Shown here in pieces: positions 52,435-60,480 of a stretch of DNA of 60,480 bases (within the stretch, counting starts at the first letter, position 1; each line of letters begins with the position of its first letter). Position numbers and translations under genes: made by a program. This DNA comes from Pelagibius sp050043265 (GTDB taxonomy: Bacteria; Pseudomonadota; Alphaproteobacteria; Kiloniellales; Kiloniellaceae), in the NCBI GenBank assembly GCA_050043265.1, contig JBHJIR010000011.1:1-60480 (forward strand), written 5' to 3'. Below the pieces are notes generated by a model. It did not search any database. It was not told the origin of the DNA and saw only the letters and a list, made by a program, of their open reading frames with translations.

Positions 52435-53055
52435 ATGAATCCCGTGCAGCGGAGTGCGGCCGTGACCCCTTCCCATACAGACGACGCTTATCCGAAATCC
52501 CGCTCGCTGCCGCTCGAAGCGATCGCGCGGCCGGCCGTCGAGTGGTTCATATGGATCGCCTTTGCCGCGGCGGTCTATTCCCAAACCGGCCGCTTCGACA
52601 AGGAGATTGCGGCCTATGCCTTCGGCGCCACCGGCTGGCCGCGCACGCTCTGCATCGCCCTGGCCGTCGGCGCGACATGCCAGTTTTGCAGCCAGTTTCT
52701 GCAGATCGCCCGCAGCGGCGGCGGCGGCCGGACGGCCGCGGCACCAGCGGCCGAGCGACGCGGCAGCGGCTGGCGGCTGATCCAGAAAGCGGGGATCTTC
52801 GTCTTTCCCCTGCTCTATCTCTACCTCATGCCGAGCATCGGATTCTACTTTGCGACCCCGTTCTTCGTGCTCGGCATGCTGCTGCTGCTTGAGGTCATCT
52901 CACCCGTCGCACTCGCTTGCGTCACTGCCGTCGTCTACGGGCTGGTGCTGATTCTCTTCACACGCCTCTTCTTCGTCGCCCTGCCGGTCGGCAACGTAGA
53001 TTGGTTCTACAACATCAACAACGCGATCATCACGATCGCGCGTGCTGGACTTTAG
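52435..53055 (+). CDS. tctB: Tripartite tricarboxylate transporter small membrane subunit, TctB type
   Basis: 206 residues from ATG 52435; GTG 52462 has better spacing from a GGAG and may be the true start. Four membrane helices (EWFIWIAFAAAVYS; GWPRTLCIALAVGAT; IFVFPLLYLYLMPSIGFYF; the long LACVTAVVYGLVLILFTRLFF near the end), the TctB topology. A Gly/Ala-rich loop lies mid-protein. It pairs with TctA to form the transport unit. Overlaps tctA's possible upstream in-frame sequence, with tctA starting 10 bases after its stop. Confidence 0.85.
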   Translation: MNPVQRSAAVTPSHTDDAYPKSRSLPLEAIARPAVEWFIWIAFAAAVYSQTGRFDKEIAAYAFGATGWPRTLCIALAVGATCQFCSQFLQIARSGGGGRTAAAPAAERRGSGWRLIQKAGIFVFPLLYLYLMPSIGFYFATPFFVLGMLLLLEVISPVALACVTAVVYGLVLILFTRLFFVALPVGNVDWFYNINNAIITIARAGL

Positions 53056-53065
53056 GGAGATCACC

Positions 53066-54589
53066 ATGGAGCTTTTCCTGCACGGCACCATGATGCTCTT
53101 CGGCGACCCCCAGGCGATCCTGATCTTCTTCCTCGGGCTGATCGGCGGCATGCTGTTCGGCGCCATACCGGGCGTGAACATGCTGACGCTCGGCGCCGTG
53201 CTGCTGCCCTTCACCATCAATATGGATGCGTCCCATGCGGTGATGCTGTTTTCGGTGATCTACTGCGCCGGCGTGTTCGGCGGCGCCATCACCGCCATCC
53301 TCTTCAATATTCCCGGCGCGCCGGAGAACGCCCCGACCTGCTTCGACGGCTATCCGATGACGCTGAAGGGACAGTCCGGCAAGGCGATCGGCGCGGCGGT
53401 CAGCTGCTCGGCACTGGGCGGTCTGGCTTCGGCAATACTGATGATGACGGCCACCGGCGCGGTCGCCGGCTGGGCGGTGCGTGCCTTCGGCCCGCAGGAG
53501 ATCTTCTCGCTGATCTTCTTCGGCCTGGCCGTTTCCGCCTCGATCGGCGCCGAGACCCTGTGGAAGGGCTGGCTCTCCGTCTTCGTCGGCCTGATCATCG
53601 CGACCATCGGCACCGACCCGGTCGGCGGAGTCCCCCGCTTCAACGAAGGCTCGATCTTCGGCTGGGAATTCCATTCCTACTACCTCTCCGCCGGCATCCA
53701 CTTCATCCCGATGATCCTGGGCTTCTTCGCGGTCTCCGAGGTGATCAGCCAGGCCATCAACATCGCCCAGGGAACCCGCGAGCGGCCGAAGGCGGGACTC
53801 GAGTTCCCGACCCTCGCCGAGTTCTGGAGCGTGCGCGTCACCATGGTCCGCTCGATCTTCATCGGCTTCTTTGCCGGCATTCTGCCGGGCATCGGTGCGA
53901 CCCTGGCCGCGTTCCTCGGCTACAGCCAGGCCCAGCGCTGGTCGAAGAACCGCCGCAACTTCGGCAAAGGTGAACTGGAAGGCGTCGTCGCGTCAGAAAC
54001 GGCGAATAACGCGGCGACCGGCGCGGCGATGATCCCCCTGCTGGCGCTCGGCCTGCCCGGTGGCGCCCTGACGGCCATGATCATGGGCATCTTCCAGATC
54101 CACGGCATGGAGCCCGGACCGCTCATCTTCGTTAATTCCAGCGACCTCGTGTGGGTGACCTTCGCGGCGATGTTCTGGGCCAACCTCATGATTGTCTTCC
54201 TCGGCTGGCTGCAGACCAAGACGGTGGTGCATATCCTGCGCGTGCCGTTCCGCTGGATGGCGCCGGGCATCCTGCTGCTGGCGACCATCGGTGCCTATGC
54301 CCTGCGCAACCTGGTGATCGATATCTGGGTGATGTTCCTGGCCGGCATCATCGGCTACCTGCTGCGCCGCACGGGCTATTCGGCGGCCGGCATCGTGCTG
54401 GGCCTGATTCTCGGCGAACTCGGCGAGTCGGCCTTTTCCAAGTCGATGCAACTGATGGATTACGACTTCCTGGGGTTCTTCTCACGACCGATTTCCGCCG
54501 GCCTTCTGCTGCTCGGCGCTTTTACGATTATCACCAGCGTGATCAGCGAGATCCGCGGCCAGCCCGCCCCCAAGGCCCTGATGGACTGA
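53066..54589 (+). CDS. tctA: Tripartite tricarboxylate transporter large membrane subunit, TctA type
   Basis: 507 residues from ATG 53066 (GGGAGAT upstream). Ten to twelve hydrophobic helices. Family motifs: LIGGMLFGAIPGVNMLTLGA near the N-terminus, FNIPGAPENAPTCFDGYPM, FAGILPGIGATLAAFLGY, and SETANNAATGAAMIPLLALG. The core transport subunit, driven by ion gradients in known members. TCT substrates include citrate, other carboxylates and some sulfonated or aromatic acids; the specificity cannot be told from sequence. Confidence 0.92.
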   Translation: MELFLHGTMMLFGDPQAILIFFLGLIGGMLFGAIPGVNMLTLGAVLLPFTINMDASHAVMLFSVIYCAGVFGGAITAILFNIPGAPENAPTCFDGYPMTLKGQSGKAIGAAVSCSALGGLASAILMMTATGAVAGWAVRAFGPQEIFSLIFFGLAVSASIGAETLWKGWLSVFVGLIIATIGTDPVGGVPRFNEGSIFGWEFHSYYLSAGIHFIPMILGFFAVSEVISQAINIAQGTRERPKAGLEFPTLAEFWSVRVTMVRSIFIGFFAGILPGIGATLAAFLGYSQAQRWSKNRRNFGKGELEGVVASETANNAATGAAMIPLLALGLPGGALTAMIMGIFQIHGMEPGPLIFVNSSDLVWVTFAAMFWANLMIVFLGWLQTKTVVHILRVPFRWMAPGILLLATIGAYALRNLVIDIWVMFLAGIIGYLLRRTGYSAAGIVLGLILGELGESAFSKSMQLMDYDFLGFFSRPISAGLLLLGAFTIITSVISEIRGQPAPKALMD

Positions 54590-54639
54590 GATGGACTGAC
54601 CGCTCCCGCCATCGCGCGGCGAGACAATAAGGAGAAAGC

Positions 54640-56076
54640 ATGTCTGCAACTGCTGAAAAAACGCGGCCCGAAGCGGGCGGCGAGGCCGCGCAGGTGGCCG
54701 CTCTGGTCGCCCGGGCCCGCGCCGCGATGGACGCCTACGAGAACCATGACCAGTCACGCGTCGACGAAGCGGTCACGGCCCTGGCCTGGGCGATCTACAA
54801 GCCGGCGCACGCGCGCATGCTCGCGGAGCTGGCGGTCAAAGACACCGGCCTCGGCACCGTCGACTCGAAGATCGTCAAGAACACGCGCAAGACCTTCGGC
54901 ACGCTGCGCGACCTGCTGCGCGCCAGGACCGTCGGCGTCATCGCGGAGGAACCGGAACGCGGCCTCGTGAAATACGGCAAGCCGGTGGGCGTTGTCGGCG
55001 CCGTCTGTCCCTCGACCAACCCCGCGGCAACCCCGGTGAACAAGGCAATGATGGCCCTGAAAGGCGGCAATGCCGTCATCATTGCCCCCTCGCCCGCCGG
55101 CTACGACACGACGGCGCGCACGGTCGAGTTGATGCGCGCCGAACTGCGCAAGTGCGGCCATCCGGAGGACCTGGTGCAGATTCTGCCGCCGCCGGTCTCC
55201 AAGGAGCTGCCGCAGCAGCTCATGAATCAGGTCGACCTGGCCGTCGTCACCGGTTCCCAGAACAACGTGAAGCGGGCGATGCAATCAGGCACCGTGACCA
55301 TCGGCGTCGGCGCCGGCAATGTGCCGGTGATTGTCGATTCCACCGCCGATCTCGCCGATGCGGCTGAGAAGATCTGCGCCTCGAAGATCTTCGACAATTC
55401 GACCTCCTGCTCCTCCGAGAACGCGGTGGTGATCCTGGACGACGTCTACGACGCGGCCCTCGAAGCGCTGAAGAACGCCGGCGGCTGGCTGTGCAGCCCG
55501 GCCGAGCGCGAGGCGGTGAGCCGGACGCTGTGGATCGACGGCAAGCTGAACCGCAAGATCATCGCCAAGGATGCCGATGTCAGCGCCGAGGCCATGGGCC
55601 TGCCGGCGGCGGCACGGGACGCGAAGTTCTTTATGGTCGAGGAAGCCGAAATCGGCGGCAAGCACAGCTTCGCCGACGAGAAGCTCTCCCTTGTCCTCAC
55701 CGTCTATCGCGCCAGGGATTTCCAGGATGCCAAGCGCATCGTGCGCCAGGTGCTGGATGTCACCGGCAAGGGACATTCCGCCGGCATCCACACCGCGGAG
55801 ATGGATCATGCCCGCGAACTGGCCGAGGAGACCGACGTGGTGCGCGTGCTGGTGAATCAGGCGCACACCTTCGGCAACGGCGGCAGCTTCAACAACTGCC
55901 TGCCTTTCACCCTGTCGATGGGGGGCGGCACCTGGGCCGGCAACACCATCTCGGAGAACCTCAATTATCGTCACTTCATCAACATCACTCACTTGGTGAC
56001 GACGATTCCCGAAGACCGCCCCTCCGAGGAAGCATTGTTCGGCGGCTACTGGGCGAAATACGGCAAAGACGACTGA
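54640..56076 (+). CDS. sauS: CoA-acylating aldehyde dehydrogenase, SauS/EutE/AdhE-like
   Basis: 478 residues, AAGGAG before the ATG. It has the acylating aldehyde dehydrogenase pattern of the AdhE N-terminal half and of SauS: CPSTNPAATPVNKAMMALK, TIGVGAGNVPVIVDSTADL, catalytic Cys257 in FDNSTSCSSENAVV, and NCLPFTLSMGGGTW, with GNTISENL at the end. Enzymes of this group reduce an acyl-CoA to an aldehyde with NAD(P)H or the reverse. Context, a SucCD-like ligase pair downstream and a carboxylate importer upstream, suggests acyl-CoA to aldehyde on a small acid. Sulfoacetyl-CoA to sulfoacetaldehyde (SauS) is the leading candidate; the symbol is tentative. Confidence 0.75.
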   Translation: MSATAEKTRPEAGGEAAQVAALVARARAAMDAYENHDQSRVDEAVTALAWAIYKPAHARMLAELAVKDTGLGTVDSKIVKNTRKTFGTLRDLLRARTVGVIAEEPERGLVKYGKPVGVVGAVCPSTNPAATPVNKAMMALKGGNAVIIAPSPAGYDTTARTVELMRAELRKCGHPEDLVQILPPPVSKELPQQLMNQVDLAVVTGSQNNVKRAMQSGTVTIGVGAGNVPVIVDSTADLADAAEKICASKIFDNSTSCSSENAVVILDDVYDAALEALKNAGGWLCSPAEREAVSRTLWIDGKLNRKIIAKDADVSAEAMGLPAAARDAKFFMVEEAEIGGKHSFADEKLSLVLTVYRARDFQDAKRIVRQVLDVTGKGHSAGIHTAEMDHARELAEETDVVRVLVNQAHTFGNGGSFNNCLPFTLSMGGGTWAGNTISENLNYRHFINITHLVTTIPEDRPSEEALFGGYWAKYGKDD

Positions 56077-56092
56077 GCGGGGAAGCAAGCAG

Positions 56093-57229
56093 ATGAACTT
56101 CGAGGAATACGTCGCCAAGCCCTTACTGGCGGAAGCGGGAATCGCCGTGCCGCCCGGCCGCCTGGCGCGGACCCCGCAGGAAGCCGCCGAGGCCGCCGAT
56201 GCCATCGGTCCCTGCGTGGTGAAAGCCCAGGTGCCCACCGGCAAGCGCGGCAAGGCCGGCGGCATCCAGCTGGCATCCGACGCCGCTCAGGCGCGGCACC
56301 ACGCCGAAGCGATCCTCGGCATGGAGATCGCCGGGCACCGCGTCGAGAAGGTGCTGGTCGAAGCTCAGGTGCCGATCGCCCGCGAGTTCTATGCCGCGGT
56401 GCTGAACGACTCGGCCAGCTGGGGCCCCATGGTGCTGTTCTCCACCCTCGGCGGCATGGACGTCGAGGAAGCCACCGCGCGCGCCCCCGCCGCCATGCGC
56501 CGCCTCCCCGTCGACATCGCCGAGGGCTTGACCCCGGCGCTGGCCGCGACGGCGCTGGAGGGACTGGATCTGGACGGTCACACGGCGGCCGTGGCCGAGA
56601 CGCTGGCGAAACTCTACGCCGCCTACCGCGCCAATGATGCCGAGCTGCTGGAAATCAATCCGCTGACGCTCACGTCCGACGGGCGCATCCTGGCCCTCGA
56701 CTGCAAGTTCGTGCTCGACGACTCCTCGGCGCCGCGCCATCCGGCGCTCGCCGCCACGGCGGCGCCCGAGGAACTCACCGCCCTGGAGGCCGAGGCCAAG
56801 GACGCCGGCCTCAAGTACATCGAGCTTGGCGGTTCGGTCGGCGTGCTGGCCAACGGCGCCGGCCTTACCATGACCACCATGGATGCCGTCACCCACTTCG
56901 GCGGCACGCCCGCCAACTTCCTGGAGATCGGCGGCGAGGCCTACACCAAGGCGACGACGGCGCTGGAGATCCTGCTGAAAAACCCGAACGTGAAAAGCCT
57001 GCTGGTGAACTTCTGCGGTGCTTTTGCGCGGACCGACGTGATGGCCGGCGGCGTGGTGCAGGCGTGGCAGGCGCTGAAACCCACGGTGCCGGTGTTCTTC
57101 ACCATCCACGGCACCGGCGAAGAGGAGGCCGTCGCCCTGGTGCGGCGCGAACTCGGCATCGAACCCTATGATCTGATGGACGACGCGGTGAAAGCGGCCG
57201 TCGAAGCGGCACGGAGGCACGCGGCATGA
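56093..57229 (+). CDS. SucC-like CoA ligase beta subunit (SauC-like)
   Basis: 378 residues. ATP-grasp N-terminal half (VVKAQVPTGKRGKAGGIQLA and AEILGMEI region) with the metal-site ELLEINPLTL, then the C-terminal half GSVGVLANGAGLTMTTMDAV and FLEIGGEA. This is the succinyl-CoA synthetase beta fold that makes an acyl-CoA with ATP or GTP. The full sucC length and layout are kept, but the context with an acylating dehydrogenase and transporter, rather than the TCA operon, suggests a different acid. It overlaps the alpha gene by four bases. Confidence 0.82.
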   Translation: MNFEEYVAKPLLAEAGIAVPPGRLARTPQEAAEAADAIGPCVVKAQVPTGKRGKAGGIQLASDAAQARHHAEAILGMEIAGHRVEKVLVEAQVPIAREFYAAVLNDSASWGPMVLFSTLGGMDVEEATARAPAAMRRLPVDIAEGLTPALAATALEGLDLDGHTAAVAETLAKLYAAYRANDAELLEINPLTLTSDGRILALDCKFVLDDSSAPRHPALAATAAPEELTALEAEAKDAGLKYIELGGSVGVLANGAGLTMTTMDAVTHFGGTPANFLEIGGEAYTKATTALEILLKNPNVKSLLVNFCGAFARTDVMAGGVVQAWQALKPTVPVFFTIHGTGEEEAVALVRRELGIEPYDLMDDAVKAAVEAARRHAA

Positions 57230-58101
57230 TCCTGCGCAAGCATCATCGAATCCTGGTCCAGGGCATCACCGGCAAGCAGGGCACCTTCTGGACCGAGGCG
57301 ATGTGCGCCTACGGCGCCACGGTGGTCGGCGGCGTAAACCCCAGGAAAGCGGGCACCACCCATCTCGACCGCCCGGTCTACGCCACCGCGGTCGAAGCGG
57401 CCAAGGAAGCGCCCTTCGACGTCGCCCTCATGTTCATCCCGCCGCTGGCCGCCAAGGCGGCGGCCATCGACGCCTGCGAGGCCGGCGCCAAGATGCTGGT
57501 CTGCCTGACCGAGCACATCCCCGCCCACGACGTGATGGAGATGCATGCTGCCGCGCGCGCCAGCGGCACCCGTATCGTCGGGCCCAATACGGCCGGTCTG
57601 GTAACGCCCGGCGAGACTTTCGCGGGCATCATGCCGGCCTTCAATCCGAAGGTCTTCCCGCCGGGCGATGTCGGCGTCATCTCGCGCTCTGGCAGCCTGG
57701 GTACGCTGGTCAGTCTGATTCTCACCCAGAGCGGCCTTGGTCAGTCGGCCTTCTACGGCGTCGGCGGCGATCCGATGATCGGCACCACGCCGCGCGAAGC
57801 CCTGGAGTTCCTCGACGCCGACGACCGCACCCGCGCGGTGGTCCTCTGCGGCGAGATCGGCGGCTCGGCGGAAGAGGACGCGGCCGCCTATGCCGCGACC
57901 ATGAAAAAGCCGGTGGTCGCCTTCGTCGCCGGACGCACCTCGCCGCCGGGCAAGAAGATGGGACACGCCGGCGCCATCGTCGATGGCGGCAAGGGCGACT
58001 ACGCCTCCAAGAGCCGCGCGCTGACCGCCGCCGGCGTGGCGGTGGCGGAGGTCCCGAGCCACATCCCCGCGCTGCTGAAGGACGGGCTGGCCGCCGCCTA
58101 G
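57226..58101 (+). CDS. SucD-like CoA ligase alpha subunit (SauD-like)
   Basis: 291 residues. CoA-binding Rossmann half (ILVQGITGKQGTFWTEAM, VGGVNPRKAGTTH) and ligase half with the phospho-His247 in GKKMGHAGAIV, plus GPNTAGLVTPGE and SRSGSLGTLVSLI. All succinyl-CoA-synthetase alpha motifs are intact. The ATGA overlap with the beta gene shows coupled production of the heteromer. It ends the cluster; convergent with the FG-GAP-like gene after 7 bases. Confidence 0.85.
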   Translation: MILRKHHRILVQGITGKQGTFWTEAMCAYGATVVGGVNPRKAGTTHLDRPVYATAVEAAKEAPFDVALMFIPPLAAKAAAIDACEAGAKMLVCLTEHIPAHDVMEMHAAARASGTRIVGPNTAGLVTPGETFAGIMPAFNPKVFPPGDVGVISRSGSLGTLVSLILTQSGLGQSAFYGVGGDPMIGTTPREALEFLDADDRTRAVVLCGEIGGSAEEDAAAYAATMKKPVVAFVAGRTSPPGKKMGHAGAIVDGGKGDYASKSRALTAAGVAVAEVPSHIPALLKDGLAAA

Positions 58102-58108
58102 AGCGGAC

Positions 58109-59077
58109 CTAGCGGTACAGACGCACTTCCAGGCCGTCGTCGAGCTGGAAGATCACCTCGTCCATGCCGTTGCCGTCCAGGTCTTCCAGGCGGAAGTCGC
58201 CGACGATCTGCGCGTCGTAGAAGTCGCGCCCGATCAGCGTGAGCTCGCCGTCCTTGTAGCGCAGCACGCGCAGGGCGCGGCGTCGCGCCGAGGGCAGGAA
58301 GATTTCCGGCAGACCATCCTCGTCGAAATCGAGAATGGCGGAGAGGCCGAGTTCCCTGGTCCCGATGACGTGGTTGGAAAACCCGGCCCAGGAAGCCTCC
58401 TCGACCAGCTTGCCGTTCTGCAGGGAGAGGATGCGCAGGATTCCGCCGATGTGCGGTGTCTCCACGTAGGCGATCTCGACCACGCCGTCGCCGTCGAAGT
58501 CCGCCATGCCGACGGGATTGAGCCAGCGGTGCCGGGCCAGGTTCTGCGGACCTTCGGCGATGAGGCGCAGATTGTCGCCGACCAGACCGTAGACCGTCAG
58601 CACGGCGCCGCCGTCCAGCGATGAGCGCACCACGACGATCTCGTCGCTGCCATCGCCGTTCAGATCGGCCAGGCGCGGGTGCAGGTCCTCGAAAACCTGA
58701 TCCTCCGGCAACAGCAAGCGGCGTTCGCCGCCATCCTTCAGGCGCACCAGCAGGCCGCCGGCTTCGATGGCGTCGCCCAGCACGCCGTGGTCGTAGCGTT
58801 CGGTCGGCGCGATCAGCCAGGCCTCGGCGATGATCCCGGAGCCAAAAGCCGGCTGGCCGTCGGGCAGCGCATCGGCGGGGCGCACCACCGGATGCACCTG
58901 AATTTTGATGGCCGGGGAGGGTTCGGCGAAGAACGGCCGGAAGCCGAGCGATTCCAGGCTCTGCCCCCAAGCGGCCGGCGGCGCCGTCCCGCAGAGGACG
59001 GCGCCGAACAGCGCAAGGCTTACCAGTCGGGCTCTAGAACCGTAGGGCTTCCGCCTGCTTGGTATGGGGCAGTGCAC
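58109..59077 (-). CDS. Secreted FG-GAP/VCBS-repeat-like protein
   Basis: 322 residues if read from GTG 59077, which has GGAG seven to eight bases upstream; the start lies inside serA by 44 bases and is uncertain because no ATG fits. A signal peptide (LVSLALFGAVLCGTAPPAAWGQ) is followed by repeats with calcium-type DxDxDG loops: LADLNGDGSDEIVVV, MADFDGDGVVEIAYV, ILDFDEDGLPEIFLP, LEDLDGNGMDEVIF. These fit an FG-GAP/VCBS beta-propeller likely exposed to the periplasm or surface. No catalytic motif seen. Probably co-transcribed with serA. Confidence 0.72.
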   Translation of the reverse strand: MHCPIPSRRKPYGSRARLVSLALFGAVLCGTAPPAAWGQSLESLGFRPFFAEPSPAIKIQVHPVVRPADALPDGQPAFGSGIIAEAWLIAPTERYDHGVLGDAIEAGGLLVRLKDGGERRLLLPEDQVFEDLHPRLADLNGDGSDEIVVVRSSLDGGAVLTVYGLVGDNLRLIAEGPQNLARHRWLNPVGMADFDGDGVVEIAYVETPHIGGILRILSLQNGKLVEEASWAGFSNHVIGTRELGLSAILDFDEDGLPEIFLPSARRRALRVLRYKDGELTLIGRDFYDAQIVGDFRLEDLDGNGMDEVIFQLDDGLEVRLYR

Positions 59078-60480
59078 GCACCTTCTCCAGCGTCTGGGCG
59101 TCGAGCGGCGCGTCCAGTTCCAGCAGGGCGATGGCATCCGTCCCCTGCGCCGCGCGGCCCAGGTGGAAGGTGGCGATGTTCACGCCGGCATCGCCCAGGG
59201 TGGTGCCCAACGCGCCGATGAAACCCGGCTTGTCCTCGTTGGTAATGTAAAGCATATGCGGCGTCAGGGCAGCCTCCACCGAGATACCCTTGATCTCCAC
59301 CAGGCGCGGCTTGTCGCTGCCGAACAGCGTGCCGGAGACGCTGCGCGACCCGCGCTCGGTCGTCACCGTCAGGCGGATCAGCGTCTGGTAGTCGCAGTCG
59401 CGTTCGTGCTTCACCTCGGAGACGTCGATGTCGCGCTCGCGCGCCACCAGCGGCGCATTGACCATGTTCACCGTATCGAGCATCGGCGACAGCAGACCGC
59501 AGAGCGCCACCTGGGTCAGCGGGCGGGTGTTGAAGTCCGCCACGTGGCCCTCGTACTCGATGGTGACCGAGGTAATCCCGGTGTGGGTGAGCTGCCCGGC
59601 GAAGCTGCCCAGTTCCTCGGCCAGCTGCATGTAGGGCTTCAGGCGCTTGGCCTCCTCGGCGGTGAGGGAGGGCATGTTCAGCGCATTGGTGATCGCCCCG
59701 GTCATCAGGTAGGCCGACATCTGCTCGGCGATCTGCAGTGCCACCTTCTCCTGCGCCTCTGTCGTCGAGGCGCCCAGGTGCGGCGTCGCGACGAGCTGGT
59801 CCAGGCCGAACAGTACGTTCTCCTTGGCCGGCTCGACCGTGAAGACGTCCAGCGCGGCGCCGGCGACGTGGCCGGATTCGATGGCCGCCTTCAGGTCCTC
59901 TTCCACCACCAGGCCGCCGCGCGCGCAGTTCACGATGCGCACGCCCGGCTTGGTCTTGGCCAGCGCCTTGGCGTCGATGATGCCACGGGTCTGGTCGGTC
60001 ATCGGCACATGCAGGGTGATGATGTCGGCACGCTTCAACAGGGCGTCCAGCTCCACCTTTTCGACATCGAGATCGCGGGCACGGTCCGGCGACAGGAAGG
60101 GATCGTAGGCGATGACCCGCATCTTCAGGCCCTGGGCACGGTCGGCGACGATGGCGCCGATGTTGCCGCAGCCGATGATGCCCAGCGTTTTGCCGGTCAA
60201 CTCGGTGCCCATGAAGCGCGACTTCTCCCACTTGCCGTCCTGGGTCGAACGGTTGGCAGCGGGAATTTCGCGGGCCAGCGCGAAGATCATCGCGATGGTG
60301 TGTTCGGCGGTGGTGATGGAGTTGCCGTCCGGTGTGTTCATCACCACGATACCGCGCCCGGTGGCCGCCGGAATATCGACGTTGTCGACGCCGATGCCGG
60401 CGCGGCCGACGACCATCAGGTTGTAGGCCGCGGCGATGAAGTACGCCATTACCATGGTGGCCGAGCGGATCGCCCGGCCG
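59034..60480 (-). CDS. serA: D-3-phosphoglycerate dehydrogenase, 5' end outside the window
   Basis: 482 residues visible; the frame runs off the end of the window at 60480 (upstream codons read GRAIRSAT, a typical SerA segment), so the N-terminal ~45 residues are missing. It oxidises 3-phosphoglycerate with NAD+ in serine synthesis. NAD site GIIGCGNIGAIVADRAQG, catalytic Arg in NCARGG and His in TPHLGAST, and the C-terminal ACT domain (LYITNEDKPGFIGALGTTLG) are intact. The intervening ~150-residue ASB domain is present, so it is the long SerA form. The FG-GAP-like gene starts inside its 3' end. Confidence 0.95.
   Translation of the reverse strand, partial: GRAIRSATMVMAYFIAAAYNLMVVGRAGIGVDNVDIPAATGRGIVVMNTPDGNSITTAEHTIAMIFALAREIPAANRSTQDGKWEKSRFMGTELTGKTLGIIGCGNIGAIVADRAQGLKMRVIAYDPFLSPDRARDLDVEKVELDALLKRADIITLHVPMTDQTRGIIDAKALAKTKPGVRIVNCARGGLVVEEDLKAAIESGHVAGAALDVFTVEPAKENVLFGLDQLVATPHLGASTTEAQEKVALQIAEQMSAYLMTGAITNALNMPSLTAEEAKRLKPYMQLAEELGSFAGQLTHTGITSVTIEYEGHVADFNTRPLTQVALCGLLSPMLDTVNMVNAPLVARERDIDVSEVKHERDCDYQTLIRLTVTTERGSRSVSGTLFGSDKPRLVEIKGISVEAALTPHMLYITNEDKPGFIGALGTTLGDAGVNIATFHLGRAAQGTDAIALLELDAPLDAQTLEKVRALPHTKQAEALRF

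Overview
The window is 60,480 bp of high-GC DNA from an alphaproteobacterium, most likely a member of the Rhodospirillales or a close relative. This is judged from gene content: a red-type form I RuBisCO operon with cbbX, EcfG-type (GGAAC/CGTT) promoters, an Irr/PerR-like box, hisZ next to purA, and rluD followed by rpoH. No species name can be supported. It looks chromosomal. I saw no transposase, integrase, phage gene, rRNA or CRISPR array. The only RNA gene found is one tRNA-Glu.

Layout. 1-8.3 kb: the 3' part of tamB, an MscS channel (convergent), an AT-rich gap, then a BvgS-like hybrid kinase overlapping a response regulator. 8.3-14.1 kb: a minus-strand train reading rimB, rimK, MscS-like channel, soluble MgtE-N/CBS protein, MgtE, AstE/aspartoacylase-like hydrolase. 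14.3-18.7 kb: a stress-like region with two secreted proteins, two small membrane proteins, MgtC and a Ca2+/cation antiporter; three of these genes carry exact EcfG-type promoters. 18.7-24.4 kb: an HlyD/RbbA-like/ABC-2 export operon, then fabI. 24.6-28.5 kb: a 1-Cys peroxiredoxin behind a 17-bp palindrome, a periplasmic DsrE-like protein, and a CIO-type cytochrome bd operon (cioA, cioB, DUF2474). 28.7-38.6 kb: cbbR divergent from cbbF-P-T-A-L-S-X-Z, a nearly complete set of Calvin-cycle-specific enzymes. 38.6-44.1 kb: TauE/SafE, a DUF1194 protein, an LTTR remnant, tRNA-Glu(CTC), a DUF6476-like protein, rluD-like and rpoH. 44.2-49.8 kb: a two-gene pseudokinase/membrane-protein operon, purA, hisZ. 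49.8-58.1 kb: a PqiA-like protein, then a LysR regulator divergent from tctC-tctB-tctA, a CoA-acylating aldehyde dehydrogenase and a SucC/SucD-like ligase pair. 58.1-60.5 kb: a secreted FG-GAP-like protein and the 5'-truncated serA.

How the genes work together. The cbb operon supplies phosphoribulokinase, RuBisCO, the red-type activase, phosphoglycolate phosphatase and regeneration enzymes, under a divergent CbbR; carbon fixation is the clearest capability here. The 50-58 kb cluster reads as one import-and-activation pathway: carboxylate uptake by a tripartite transporter, CoA ligation by the SucCD-like pair, and reduction to an aldehyde by a SauS-like enzyme. Sulfoacetate to sulfoacetaldehyde is the leading guess for its substrate, but this is unproven. 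The 8-18 kb region joins Mg2+ and Ca2+ transport, mechanosensitive channels, glutamate ligation and general-stress promoters, and may serve ionic or osmotic stress.

The most interesting items for follow-up are the TCT/acylating-dehydrogenase/ligase cluster, the three EcfG-type promoters, the tail-anchored pseudokinase pair, the ion-channel/RimK train with an orphan MgtE regulatory domain, and the 17-bp palindrome before the peroxiredoxin.
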